Origin: Collybia mongolica
Lineage: Eukaryota > Basidiomycota > Agaricomycetes > Agaricales > Clitocybaceae
Length of the DNA stretch: 64,000 bases
Assembly: GCA_013420905.1 (NCBI GenBank)
Contig: JAAXNY010000008.1
Span: 2,914,001-2,978,000, forward strand
Direction of reading: 5' to 3'
Positions within the stretch are counted from its first letter, which is position 1, and every line of letters starts with the position of its first letter. A program made the position numbers and the translations under genes. The notes beneath the pieces are model-generated. The model did no database searches. It saw only the letters and a program-made list of their open reading frames with translations, and was not told the origin of the DNA. Positions 54,673-64,000 of the stretch are shown one piece after another.

Positions 54673-57600
54673 ATGACTATCATCCAACCACTCTCTTTGG
54701 CGATAGCCTTCACTGTCTTTCCTGTTCGTTGCGCTCCCCACTGTCTCCGTTGCCCATTACTGAACACCGTTGTTCTCTAGTTGTCTTTAGCTTCTAACCA
54801 CATTCATTCTACTAACACATGGCGACATCGCCGCCAAAATGGCGTTCCGGCAAGCCTCCCCGGAAACTGGACCTCGCAAGGATGCTACACGTTCGTTCAT
54901 GCACCCATATTGTTGGTTCTCTCCTAATCCCCATTGACGGCAGGGACAACCTAGGTGTCCGCACTCTCGGCGCGTCGACCTTCGCCAGTGGTACCGCTAT
55001 GACCACTGCGTCCTGTATCGCCTTCTGTGACTCCAAATCATACGTCTACGCTGGGACAGAGTATTCCGTACGTCCCACCTTCCAATCCCCCTGAGATAAA
55101 TGAGCTTAACGTTAACGAACTCCATGGGAATACGAAGGCTGAATGCTGTAAGATTTCCCCGACTATCCCCACTCCTGCCCCTAATTGACGTCGGAATGCG
55201 TAGATTGCGACAATAACCTGCATGGAGGTGTCCCTGCCCCCACTGCGGATTGTAATATGCCGTGTTCGGGAAATAGCTTGGAATCTTGCGGCGCAGGTGG
55301 ACGACTCAATCTTTACTGGAGTGGGGAAGAACCGCCCCCTCCTCCTGCTACGGCGCCGACTATCGGAAATTGGACTTCTCTCGGCTGTATTAGGTTTGTC
55401 CGTCCTGCCGCGATGAACCCTGATGCGTAGCTTATTGAAATGTGGTAGTGATAATACCAATGGTAACGGACGCACTCTCGGAGTCGGGATGCCTGTTACT
55501 GGTGATATGACGCAGGCAAAATGTACCACGGCTTGTTTCAACGCGGGCTTCCCATTGTCAGGAGCAGAGTACGCAGCGTGAGTGGTCCAACATCTTTGTA
55601 TTGGAACTTCATTCATTGTCCGCGTTTTCAGGGAGTGCTGTACGTATCAGTCGATCCTTACTCATTGCCGCCCATCACCACTCACTGACTAACTCTCCAG
55701 ACTGCGGAGCCACTCTCGCGAATGGTGGGGCACCCACACCCGCGGCTGATTGTAATATGGTCTGCGCCGGGAACTCGTCTGAATTCTGCGGTGGACCGAA
55801 CCGGCTCAACGTATACAACTACACGGGGACTGATCTTCCCCCGCAACAGCCCGTCGGCGGGGGTGGGGGTGGAGGCACCCCTGTGTTCCCTGTGACATCT
55901 GGACTTCCTGGGAATTGGTCGTATGATGCGTGTTGGGTGTGAGTTTTCTCGAACTTTGTGCGTGTACCCTGTGAATGTGCTGATTTGGGTGGTGTGGATA
56001 GGGACAACGCGTTCGGGCGAGCCTTTGTTGTGCAGGACAATGTCAGTCCTACCCAGACCGTCGAGACTTGCATAGCCAGCTGCACCGCGCGGAACTTCAC
56101 TGTTGCTGGTCTGGAATTCAGCAGTAGGTGCTTTGCCTCGCTTGTGCCAGCGTATAATGCTGATCGTCTTGGGATGCGTTGTTAGCTGAATGCTGTAAGT
56201 GTTGACCATGAAGTCTTTGAGACGATGTTCTAACCTCCCACGTCAGACTGCGGCAACACTCTCGTTGCTGGTGCAATCAAAGCCGCCGAATCTTCGTGTG
56301 ACATGAGGTGCGGTGGCAATGCGACGTACGTACCAATTATCCTACACCCATACTTTACATCTCATCCCCTGATAGCGAGGCATGCGGCGGTCCCAACCGG
56401 CTCTCAGTCTATTCTTCGACAGGAAACGTCACGGCCTTGCCTGTCCCTATACCGCTGAACACATCTCTCCCTGGACAGTGGCAGTATAAAGGCTGTTTCC
56501 GGTTAGTACAAGCTGACTGGACATTGGGATGGATGGCTGATGCGATTCTATTCACTCAGCGAACCCCAGGGCTTCCGTGCGCTCCCTAACCAAATCGAAT
56601 GGCCCGGCAACAACACCGCGCTCGCATGTATGAACCAGTGCGCTGAGTTTGGATATCCTGTTTCTGGTACCGAGGTACGGCGTCCCGCTACCTCTGAGTG
56701 TCGGAACTTTAACTAACCCGACAATAAATGCATTGACAGTTCGGCGAACAGTGCTGTGAGTGAAAGCATGCCCGTTAGAGATATGCCGAACTGATCAGGG
56801 TTGTTAGTCTGCGGTGACGTCGAGGATCTGACCGCGAGCGGCTCTACATTCGGCGCAGAGTCTGAATGCGCACTGCCTTGCCCGGGAGACCCCATCCATC
56901 TATGTGGTGGCGGGGACAGGCTGACGATGTACCAATGGAGCGGCGATCTGAATGTTTGGCATAAGCCAGCAAACATCGGGCGCTATGAGGTGTGTTTTGC
57001 TCGTTGGTTTTCGGAGGGCGTGGTTGTGCTGATTTCTTCTATTCTTAGTTCTTTAGTATGTCTTTTCAGTTTTTTTTACAGGCATGGATTTGTTTGCTTA
57101 CTCGCGTGCCGCTTGGATGATCAGTCCCTGGGTGAATTTCTCTCCCCCATACCTATTACACGATGTGCCTCGCTAACCCCATCCTCCAGCGTCGTGGTCC
57201 CGCTCATCGCAACAGTCGGAATCAACAACAAAGTCACCTTCCTTGAGAAAGGCGGAACAGGGTACGCCTCCCCCTCCCCCCTCTCTCCACCGCAACTCAC
57301 CCACTCCCCACCCCCCGCTTAGGTTCCCAAACTCAACCGGCGCATACGAGCTCGACCTGAGCCTGGCGCCGCAGTTCGACAAGGCGTGGCGCGAGATGCA
57401 CATCAAGACGGACGTGTTCTGCGCGGGGAGCATCATCCTGCCGGACAAGGGCGGGCGCCAGATCAACGTCGGCGGGTGGTCGCTTGATTCTACATTTGGC
57501 GTGCGGCTGTTCACGCCCGATGGCGTGCCCGGAGTTAACTCTACGAATGACTGGGAGGAGGATTTCCACCAGCTTGCGCTTCAGGTGCGTACCGTTTCCC

Positions 57601-59199
57601 ACCCCCCGAGTTTTCTTTTTCTTTCTTTCCATTCTCTTGTGAGGTGGTTACAGAGCATAGCTAACTGCGCATGGTTGTGGATATAGCGCGGCCGATGGTA
57701 CCCGACCGCTGCGATGCTGGCGAACGGCTCGATCCTGGTTATCGGCGGAGAGATCGGGAGCAATGACCGCGCACAACCGAATTTGGAGATCCTGCCGAAA
57801 CCCGTGGGCGGCGACACGGTTGTCGAGCTTGAGTGGCTGGCGCGCACGGACCCGAATAATCTGTATCCGTTTGTGTTCGTGCTCCCGAGCGAGCGTTTGT
57901 TTGTCGGTGAGTTGGTTTTGTGTTTTTTTTGGGGGGGGTGGGGTGCTTATGATTATTGTGGATGGGATGTAGGGTATTGGAACGAGGCGCGGATTTTGGA
58001 CCCGGTGACGTTTGATACGTTTGCGGTGTTGCCGAATATTCCAGGGTCGGTGAATAATTGTATGTGTGCCCGTTCGTTCGACGTGAGTGTGTTTCTCACT
58101 CGCCTCGTCTTGGGTTTTAGTCCTTGCAGGACGAACATACCCCCTGGAAGGTATGCTTGGTTTGTTTTTTATGTGTGATTTTTGATTTGACAGCTTCTCG
58201 TGATCGTAGGTGCTGCCGTGCTCTTCCCACAACATGCACCGTACACGGATCCCCTCCGCGTCCTCATCTGCGGCGGCTCTGGCACTGGCGCGGGCATCGC
58301 GCTCGACAACTGTGTCTCCATCGCTCCTGAAGAAGCGAACCCGACCTGGCTCCTTGAGCGCATGGTCAGTCTTCTCCTCCGTCTCCCCCCCATCCACCCC
58401 CACTGACCAACCTGCTCTTGTATCACAGCCCTCGCGCCGCGTGCTCTCTTGCATGGTCTCCCTACCAGACGGGACGTTCATGATCATGAACGGCGCTCAC
58501 CAGGGCGTGGCGGGCTTCGGGCTCGCGACGGACCCGAACCTCTCCGCGGTGCTGTACGACCCCACGCAGCCCGTGAACCAGCGCATGTCGGTGCTCAACT
58601 CGACAATCGTGGCGCGGATGTATCACTCGGAGGCGTTCCTGCTGCCCGACGGCCGGGTGATGGTGTCGGGCTCGGACCCGCAGACGGACAACCCGGACGG
58701 GACGGTAAAGTATCCCGAGGAGTTTAGGATTGAGGTGTATGTCCCGCCGTATTTGAACCAGGGCTTCCGCCAGCCGGAGTTCAATGTTACGGATAAGGAC
58801 TGGGCGTATGGCGGGACGTATAGTATCTCGGGTATTAAGCTTTACCAGGGGACGACGGCGGACATACGGATCTCGCTCCTCGCAGGTATGTAGAAAATCC
58901 CGCTCTCCCGCCTTTTTTTTCTTTTTGAAATTCGCGGCTGACCTGGGACTCTAGCGACGTCGAGCACACACGGGAACACGATGGGCTCGCGCACGATCTT
59001 CCCTGCATTCCACTGCGCGGGGACGACGTGCACTATCACTGCGCCGCCCGGCGCGGGGGTGTCGCCGCCTGGGTGGCATATGCTGTTCGTGCTGGATGGC
59101 ACAACGCCGTCGCATGCGCAGTGGGTGCGGATTGGGGGGGACCCGTCGCAGCTGGGCAATTGGCCGGATTTGCCTGGGTTCACGCTCCCTGGTATTTGA
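54673..59199 (+). CDS. Secreted copper radical oxidase (glyoxal-oxidase-like, AA5_1) with four WSC domains
   Basis: A signal peptide ([17 protein letters not shown]) splices to [11 protein letters not shown] and then [16 protein letters not shown]. Four WSC domains follow, each with the Cys pattern AECYC..N, C.M.C.GN, CGG..RLN.Y: about 54830-55320, 55360-55840, 55905-56430 and 56480-56940. The catalytic beta-propeller includes [17 protein letters not shown], which holds the Cys of the Tyr-Cys cofactor; [47 protein letters not shown]; and [20 protein letters not shown] with the Tyr-His copper ligands. The C-terminal DUF1929 domain carries [20 protein letters not shown] with the last His ligand. 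It oxidises small aldehydes or alcohols to acids plus H2O2, supporting extracellular peroxidases; WSC domains probably bind wall or plant glycans. All ligands appear intact. More than twelve introns. Confidence 0.94.
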
Positions 59200-60373
59200 G
59201 GGGTATGAGTGAGCTACATAGTGTTTGATACTTCACGGATCTCTACTCTCTGTTCTCTTTATTTTTTTTTTGTTATACTTTGTTTGGGTAGTTTGGGCGG
59301 ACTCTGGGATTGGTAAGGACTTGTGATAGTAATGTTGTTGAAGTATAATAAAAGTACCTTTGATTCTGTGTGGGTGTCCTTACACAGGAGACACAGCTGT
59401 AAATAAGCAAAAGGAATATGTAAGTGAAATGGCAGAAAAAGCGACATATTAATACTAGGGCTTTGTCACTGGTAAAACAAATTTAGAATGAATCCTTTAT
59501 CCTGGCCTTAATTAGATTATTGTTAAACTAATTATTTGACAATAAAATGTTGTTTCCTTGAAGATTCTTCTAGCATTTTTACATGGAAAAAATGAGTCTC
59601 CTGCTTGCTTAAGAGGTGGGGTATTGTCAAGGCCTGCAGGCAGGCAAGACCTTTACGCTGAACTACATAACCCATGTGGACTCTGTGCAGACATACAGAC
59701 TCCATGCAGACTCATTTGGCAGGATGCCAGGTAGTTGGTTCAGGGGGGTGGTGCACCACCTCCCTGAGAGCAGCCTTAGCCACCCCTGACTTTTCAAATC
59801 GTGTCCATGAGCTTGTATTTGCTGAGATATGCATACACAACGTTCCAAAAAAGATTAGGCGGGCACACCCGCAGCCTTTTTGCGAGCTGTGCAGAGATAT
59901 CGAATCGAGGATATCAAGCACCCCACAAGACGCGCCGTGCCCATGTGCTCCCCGCGGCAACGGGTAACCCCCCGTTCGCGCAATATTGTCAGCAGGCCAG
60001 CTTCGCGTCGTCTCGGGGGCGGGACGAGCACATGCTGCGCGGCGAGCGTCTGATCAGCCATCATTTAATCAACTGATCGTTTCGTTCCAAGGCGTTCTCG
60101 AGGCCCATCCAATTTGCGTAACAGCGGCTAGCCGCTCCCCAAAAAGCGGGAACTCGAAGAGCTCGCCATGCGTTCCGCCCGACTGGACGATGATGTCGGG
60201 ACACGGTCGGGGGATTGAAGCTGTGGTGGCTTGTCCATGGATTGTGCGGTAAACTAACACAGAATCAGAACCTCCATCGCCTCCCCCACCCCCAGCAGCA
60301 GTCGCAGAGTACATGCCCACCGAAGAATGGATAAACAAAGAAGAAAATCATCGCATCTGGATGGGACCCCACC

Positions 60374-60520
60374 CACATCGTCCGTCTGCTGTACTTCATC
60401 CGACAGCTTAGCAAGCCTCAACAGCGCGCCTTCTTAAACACGCCACCAGAAGTACACGCGGAGATGTTCGGGAGGGAGGCCGAACAAGTGTTGGCTGAAA
60501 GAAGGAGCTCTCCGGTTGGG
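60374..60520 (+). pseudogene. Truncated plus-strand open frame next to the poly-G tract
   Basis: The frame reads GWDPTHIVRLLYFIRQLSKP, continuing to NTPPEVHAEMFGREAEQVLA, and runs straight into the 19-G tract. Its composition is typical of real coding sequence, and the GWDP..IV.LL..I pattern loosely recalls the end of ubiquitin-conjugating (E2/UEV) domains. That is only a resemblance. No matching upstream core was found, so it is probably a gene fragment. Confidence 0.3.
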
Positions 60521-60536
60521 GGGGGGGGGGGGGGGG
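60518..60536 (+). repeat. Poly-G tract (19 G)
   Basis: Uninterrupted run of 19 G, potentially G-quadruplex-forming and prone to length errors. Confidence 0.95.
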
Positions 60537-60802
60537 TGGTATCCCGGATGCCCGTGTTGGGGGGTTAGGGGTACTATAGTACTATGGGTGGCCCACTAAT
60601 GCCGATTTTGACTCCCTCCCCCGTAACGCTACGAAATAGAAAAATAAGGATTCATGAAGTTAAAAAAGCCACTGAATATGAAATAAATGTATGATACCGT
60701 GTGTGTTTGCGAGTTCCCCACCTCTATTCCTAATACTCCCAGAACATCTGTCTCCGTGTTCCGTTTGCCTCCAAGACTAGGTTTTCGAGATGCAGTTTTC
60801 CT

Positions 60803-61189
60803 ATGGCATCTGCTTGGTATGTGTTTCCGTGGCCAATGGAGTTTGAGAGAGAGATTCTAGAGTTGCATGAGTATCGGGGTGCGGAGTACAGGAGAGTGAG
60901 AAACAAGGGCAGAGGAGGGAAAGAGCCGACAGCCGAACCCAACATTCACGTTCGACATCGTATACAATGCTCCATAACGCCACATCGATGGGGTATAGCG
61001 GACGCCACGCCCACCACCGTACGCTATCAATGCTCATTGGTCGTCTTTAACCTAGGGGCAGATGCGTTGCCATCAGGCCCATCCTGGATCACGCCACGTA
61101 TTGGCCATGGACGCAAGTTCATGTTCTCTAGGATATGTTGGACGCTGGACTCATGGGGTCGAGTAATACCTATCCTTCGACCCATGTAG
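60803..61189 (+). CDS. Element ORF 3, arm B (128 aa, unknown)
   Basis: MASAWYVFPWPMEFEREILE and onward; arm A has a shortened counterpart (27453-27689 minus, MASTGYLFPWPMEFEREILE). The first 35 residues are conserved, then frames diverge by small indels. The hydrophilic N-terminus might belong to a captured gene fragment. Confidence 0.3.
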   Translation: MASAWYVFPWPMEFEREILELHEYRGAEYRRVRNKGRGGKEPTAEPNIHVRHRIQCSITPHRWGIADATPTTVRYQCSLVVFNLGADALPSGPSWITPRIGHGRKFMFSRICWTLDSWGRVIPILRPM

Positions 61190-62194
61190 CAATAGGGACC
61201 CTCGCTACCCCCAATCCTTCCCGCACCGCCCATGCACGGCAACAATCCCCTGTAGGCCCTCGCGGCGTATGTGCAGCCAGATAGACGGAGAGCGTTTACA
61301 CCATTGGGGCCACGTTGTTACCACAAGGATGGGACTGGAACTACTGTCGCGCCCGTTTCAACACCCTCATATTACCAGGAAACATGCAGAAGGGCTGGCA
61401 AATAGTATTCTGAAATAACGACATACATCATGTCAAAACCATAGTCAAAAGGTCCAAACCTCCAGGTCGGATTCAACACACAACATCATATCATGACTCA
61501 ACGTAAATCGCAGGTTAAAAAATAAATATATTAATTAATTAATTAACCTGGGAACACGTTCACTAGCTCCCAGCGAGTCGAGAACCGGTATAATCCCGTC
61601 GAAGACTGCCCCAAACCTGTACAGATGCACCTCATTGGCTCCGGTTTTCACTTCAAAGAAGGAATGCACGTACCCCCATCGAATGGCGCCTCGGACCAGT
61701 AACGGTCACTCCCGACGCGTGCGCCTTTATGGCTCCCCTCGACGGATGTGGATGAACGGGGCTCGTAACCTCCATCCGAGGTGGAGACTTCATCATAGGT
61801 ATTGTGCGCATCGTGGGCGTCCTCAAACGGTGTCATGGTTATGGATCTTTCTGGTTACCCCGCCACATAGTCGAACTCAAGCTCCTTTGGTGGAGTGATT
61901 GTCCCTGGGCGCAGAGAGTAAACTGGCTCACTGTATCTTTTGTGCACAGATATAGAAGGCAAGGTCCTGGATGGGCCAACGCTTGAGGACCGTGAACTCA
62001 TGGTGGAAGGAGAAACACTACGCCCACAAGGCGAGCTTCCAATGTCGACCTGCCAATTGGGTGTGCTATTGGCCACACGCATCATCGACGTGGCGCCTCC
62101 GTTGGCTGGACTGAAACTCCCTACGATGCTCTGCCTAGCCGATGTTCTGCCTGCCGCCTGGATAGTGAGGCGCGTTAGCTAGACCCCTAGTATC

Positions 62195-62551
62195 TCACGA
62201 AGGGCGCCTTACACTGGGAGGAATTCTGATGCCTGACTTTTTCGGTATTTTTTTGCATTTTCTACGATGCTTAATCCAAAGGCCCGGATAGTACTCGCCG
62301 CGTTGATCGAGGAGTATCTTCTTATCACAGCCATTGCAGATGATGCTCGTCGGAGTGACCTCTCTCCCCCATTCATCGGCCTCGAGCTTCGCCTTTCGGG
62401 CCATCGGGTCGACCATGTATTTCTCCCTTTCTTGCTTGAGTGGTGCTGTGACTGCCGCTGCGTTCTCGTTCTGGCCAAGCGGAGGTGGCGAAGTGGTGGT
62501 GAATTGCGCACGCGCAATTCCTACGCCACTCGCTGCGAGCTGTTGCGCCAC
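62195..62551 (-). CDS. Element ORF 4, arm B: protein with C2HC-like motif
   Basis: 118 residues. The C-terminal half contains IICNGCDKKILLDQRGEYYP followed by GLWIKHRRKCKKI: a Cys-x2-Cys, then His-x3-Cys, in a basic context. This fits a small zinc-binding module that I recall from many uncharacterised agaricomycete proteins (Cys-x2-Cys, central Trp, His..Cys). Most of it is absent from arm A because of the internal deletion. Function unknown; DNA binding for the element is speculation. Confidence 0.4.
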   Translation of the reverse strand: MAQQLAASGVGIARAQFTTTSPPPLGQNENAAAVTAPLKQEREKYMVDPMARKAKLEADEWGREVTPTSIICNGCDKKILLDQRGEYYPGLWIKHRRKCKKIPKKSGIRIPPSVRRPS

Positions 62552-62641
62552 CTGAGCGCACCTATGATTGTGGCATCAACACCCAGCACACCCAGGAAGG
62601 CTGACAACGATAGGGACTCACCCGTTTGACCCAATACACAC

Positions 62642-62866
62642 TTGGTCATGTTGGGCGAAGATATATTGGGCGACGTCGAGGCTCACTTTGTCAAGGTAAG
62701 GAAATTGGTGATTACAATGGCTAGAGGTGCGTGGGAGTACCGCGTGCATATTCGCACCTTGGTGTCCTCTCATATCTATGGCTCGTTTGGAGAGCATTCT
62801 ATTGGAGAAAGTTCGGACATATGCAATCTGTCATGCCCTGCCGCGTCGCATCACGCGCGCCCGTAA
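62642..62866 (+). CDS. Element ORF 2, arm B (74 aa, unknown)
   Basis: Counterpart of 26364-26588 in arm A, sharing MVMLGEDILGDVEAHFVKVR; differences include Cys/Arg and Pro/Ser changes in the second half. Confidence 0.3.
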   Translation: MVMLGEDILGDVEAHFVKVRKLVITMARGAWEYRVHIRTLVSSHIYGSFGEHSIGESSDICNLSCPAASHHARP

Positions 62867-63383
62867 ACGGACGACGCTCTCTTAGCTTACCCCTTTCGAT
62901 TTCTATTTCATTGATGGTCCTCGTAGCGTAGTTACCTACTAGCTTGGCTCACAGTTAAATACCGTAGACGCCTGTCGTACCACCTCAGTCTCGTTCTACG
63001 TTGACTGAGGTGTGTACTTTACTTACAGCTTACCAAACTCACTTACTGACTACCCACGTAGCATTATCTATTCCAATAGGTACACTACAGTATACATAAT
63101 CCCGTTCTACGTTGACTGAGCATTATCTATTCCAATACATCCTACTTTTTGAGGCAAAGGAGGTGGGCAGGAACTATGCTTTTTGTTGTTGAGCTATAGC
63201 AGGAATTTATTATTCCACGTGATGGCTTTTATGTTTCGTTACGGAGTGCCATTGTTCCAAACGGCCACACGGACCCTCAAATCTGCATTGGTATTATCGG
63301 ATGGACAGTACTAGTTCATGGCCATCACTGTTTATCAAATTTAGGGTTCTTCTTCAGGAAACATCGAGAATGAGGACAGAAAG

Positions 63384-63629
63384 CTATGGATCTGGAGGGC
63401 TATAACCTAGGACAATAATGCTATTGTTGTCGACATCTATTTCAATAGTTTTACTTAGCACTTGAACAGAATAGCGCGTACCTGCGAAAGGCCAAGAACC
63501 CCGTACTTTGGATATTATAGGGTGAGAGAATACACCTTTGGCTATTTGGAAATGTTGGATCCACACATCGTAGGCTATTAACAGTCGGTGTTCTGGTTGG
63601 GTTATTTCTAGACTTTCCACCCTCCACAT
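63384..63629 (-). CDS. Element ORF 1, arm B (81 aa, unknown)
   Basis: Counterpart of 25660-25905 with three amino-acid differences (Val, Phe and Ile in place of Ala, Ser and Lys). Same ends, same stop. Confidence 0.3.
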   Translation of the reverse strand: MWRVESLEITQPEHRLLIAYDVWIQHFQIAKGVFSHPIISKVRGSWPFAGTRYSVQVLSKTIEIDVDNNSIIVLGYSPPDP

Positions 63630-63786
63630 GTCTCTTGATAGTATATCAACTTAGCAAAAGCTTGATATATCCACGTCAACATCCTGTCCTTGCCTTCTTC
63701 CACAAAAAGACATACAAAAATCTCCCATCATTGAATGATTTAGTTTCTGGTGCACCATAAGGTTCCAGAAAACATTTCTATGATAC

Positions 63787-63939
63787 GTGTTGGACTTTCT
63801 TTGCTGCTAGGGCATGCTTTGTGGCCGGCAGCAGGTACTTTGGGATGATGACTGATTTACCATCAATCATGTAAGTTGGTATAATGATGGGATTCCCATC
63901 TGCATTGGCTATGGTGGTATATCCAGAGGGTGTATTCAT
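63787..63939 (-). other. Open frame abutting arm B
   Basis: On the minus strand an ATG at 63937-63939 opens MNTPSGYTTIANADGNPIII, continuing to YMIDGKSVIIPKYLLPATKH, and stops within the first bases of arm B. It lies outside the sequence shared with arm A. It may be the 3' part of the same element lost from arm A, or a host or other-element frame that arm B interrupted. Confidence 0.35.
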
Positions 63940-64000
63940 TCTGGATGCAAAGGAAGGGAGTCGATCAGATGATGGAGATCAGACGGCTGCAAGTAGAGAG

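Larger units (their letters stand above)
59200..60639. other. Region between the oxidase and inverted repeat arm B
   Basis: AT-rich after the oxidase, then GC-richer from 59850. Minus-strand frames at 59855-60064 and 60069-60338, and a plus frame at 60374-60520, look partly protein-like but are not recognised. A 19-G run (60518-60536) lies about 100 bases before arm B. Confidence 0.4.
60640..63786 (-). mobile_element. Inverted repeat arm B (longer copy of the element)
   Basis: Reverse-complement match of 25503-27862 with the same outer ends and near identity. It is 3.15 kb because it keeps about 780 bases missing from arm A (61700-62485) and has a tandem duplication near 63070-63140, where 'cgttctacgttgactga' and 'gcattatctattccaata' occur twice. 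The kept segment encodes the C2HC-like frame at 62195-62551. No polymerase or transposase is recognised, so both copies are probably non-autonomous, or derived from a larger element. Confidence 0.8.

Noticed and set aside
54819..55094. [11 protein letters not shown] frame as the start of the copper radical oxidase
   Set aside because: Another frame gives [16 protein letters not shown], a proper WSC lead-in, and a spliced signal peptide starting at 54673.
59490..59860. Possible solo LTR or SINE
   Set aside because: AT-rich start and repeated 'gcaggc', but no clear terminal repeats, target-site duplication or Pol III boxes.
1..64000. CRISPR arrays, rRNA genes, bacterial operons
   Set aside because: None seen; intron-rich eukaryotic genes throughout.

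Overview
The window looks like chromosomal DNA of a mushroom-forming basidiomycete (Agaricomycetes). The genes are cut by many short introns, mostly about 45-70 nt with GT..AG ends. The gene set includes several families typical of that group: DUF6533 and DUF6534 membrane proteins, an F-box protein with the basidiomycete-type tail, an AIG1-type GTPase with a long coiled coil, and a copper radical oxidase carrying WSC domains. I had no tools. Gene models come from reading the frames and joining exons by eye, so exon edges are approximate unless stated.

Layout. 1-3.6 kb: tandem duplication of an AIG1-type GTPase gene (the first copy enters from the left edge); both copies end in a CaaX prenylation box. 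3.9-5.4 kb: ER thioredoxin/PDI protein with three cysteine repeats and a KDEL tail. 5.8-10.4 kb: BRPF/NTO1-like chromatin reader with PHD-knuckle-PHD, bromodomain and PWWP. 10.9-12.4 kb (-): mannose-6-phosphate isomerase. 13.0-15.4 kb (-): cytochrome P450. 17.2-18.6 kb (-): zinc-finger-like protein. 18.6-22.4 kb: simple repeats, a tRNA-Ile(AAU) and a decayed glutathione transferase. 22.4-23.2 kb: Pol II subunit RPB7. 23.6-24.9 kb (-): short-chain dehydrogenase. 25.5-27.9 kb: one arm of a large inverted repeat. 28.3-30.0 kb (-): F-box gene with a frameshift. 31.1-32.8 kb: DUF6533 membrane protein. 33.4-35.1 kb (-): class V aminotransferase. 36.7-38.9 kb: DUF6534 membrane protein. 39.4-40.3 kb (-): Pol III subunit RPC25, divergent from a RIM2-type mitochondrial nucleotide carrier (40.6-41.8 kb). 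43-43.7 kb: small helical-repeat protein. 44.3-46.5 kb: MFS drug/H+ antiporter. 47.7-48.5 kb (-): ankyrin protein. 50.5-51.2 kb: small secreted protein. 53.4-54.0 kb: remnant of a CMGC-type kinase. 54.7-59.2 kb: secreted copper radical oxidase with four WSC domains. 60.6-63.8 kb: the second, longer arm of the inverted repeat.

How the genes relate. This is mainly a mosaic of housekeeping genes (RNA polymerase stalk subunits, sugar-phosphate metabolism, histone-acetylation complex, mitochondrial carrier, tRNA) between accessory genes. I do not see a coherent biosynthetic cluster. The least ordinary items are the prenylated GTPase tandem, the PDI with cysteine-bearing C-terminal repeats, the multi-lesion glutathione transferase lying against the tRNA, and the near-identical inverted element copies about 33 kb apart.
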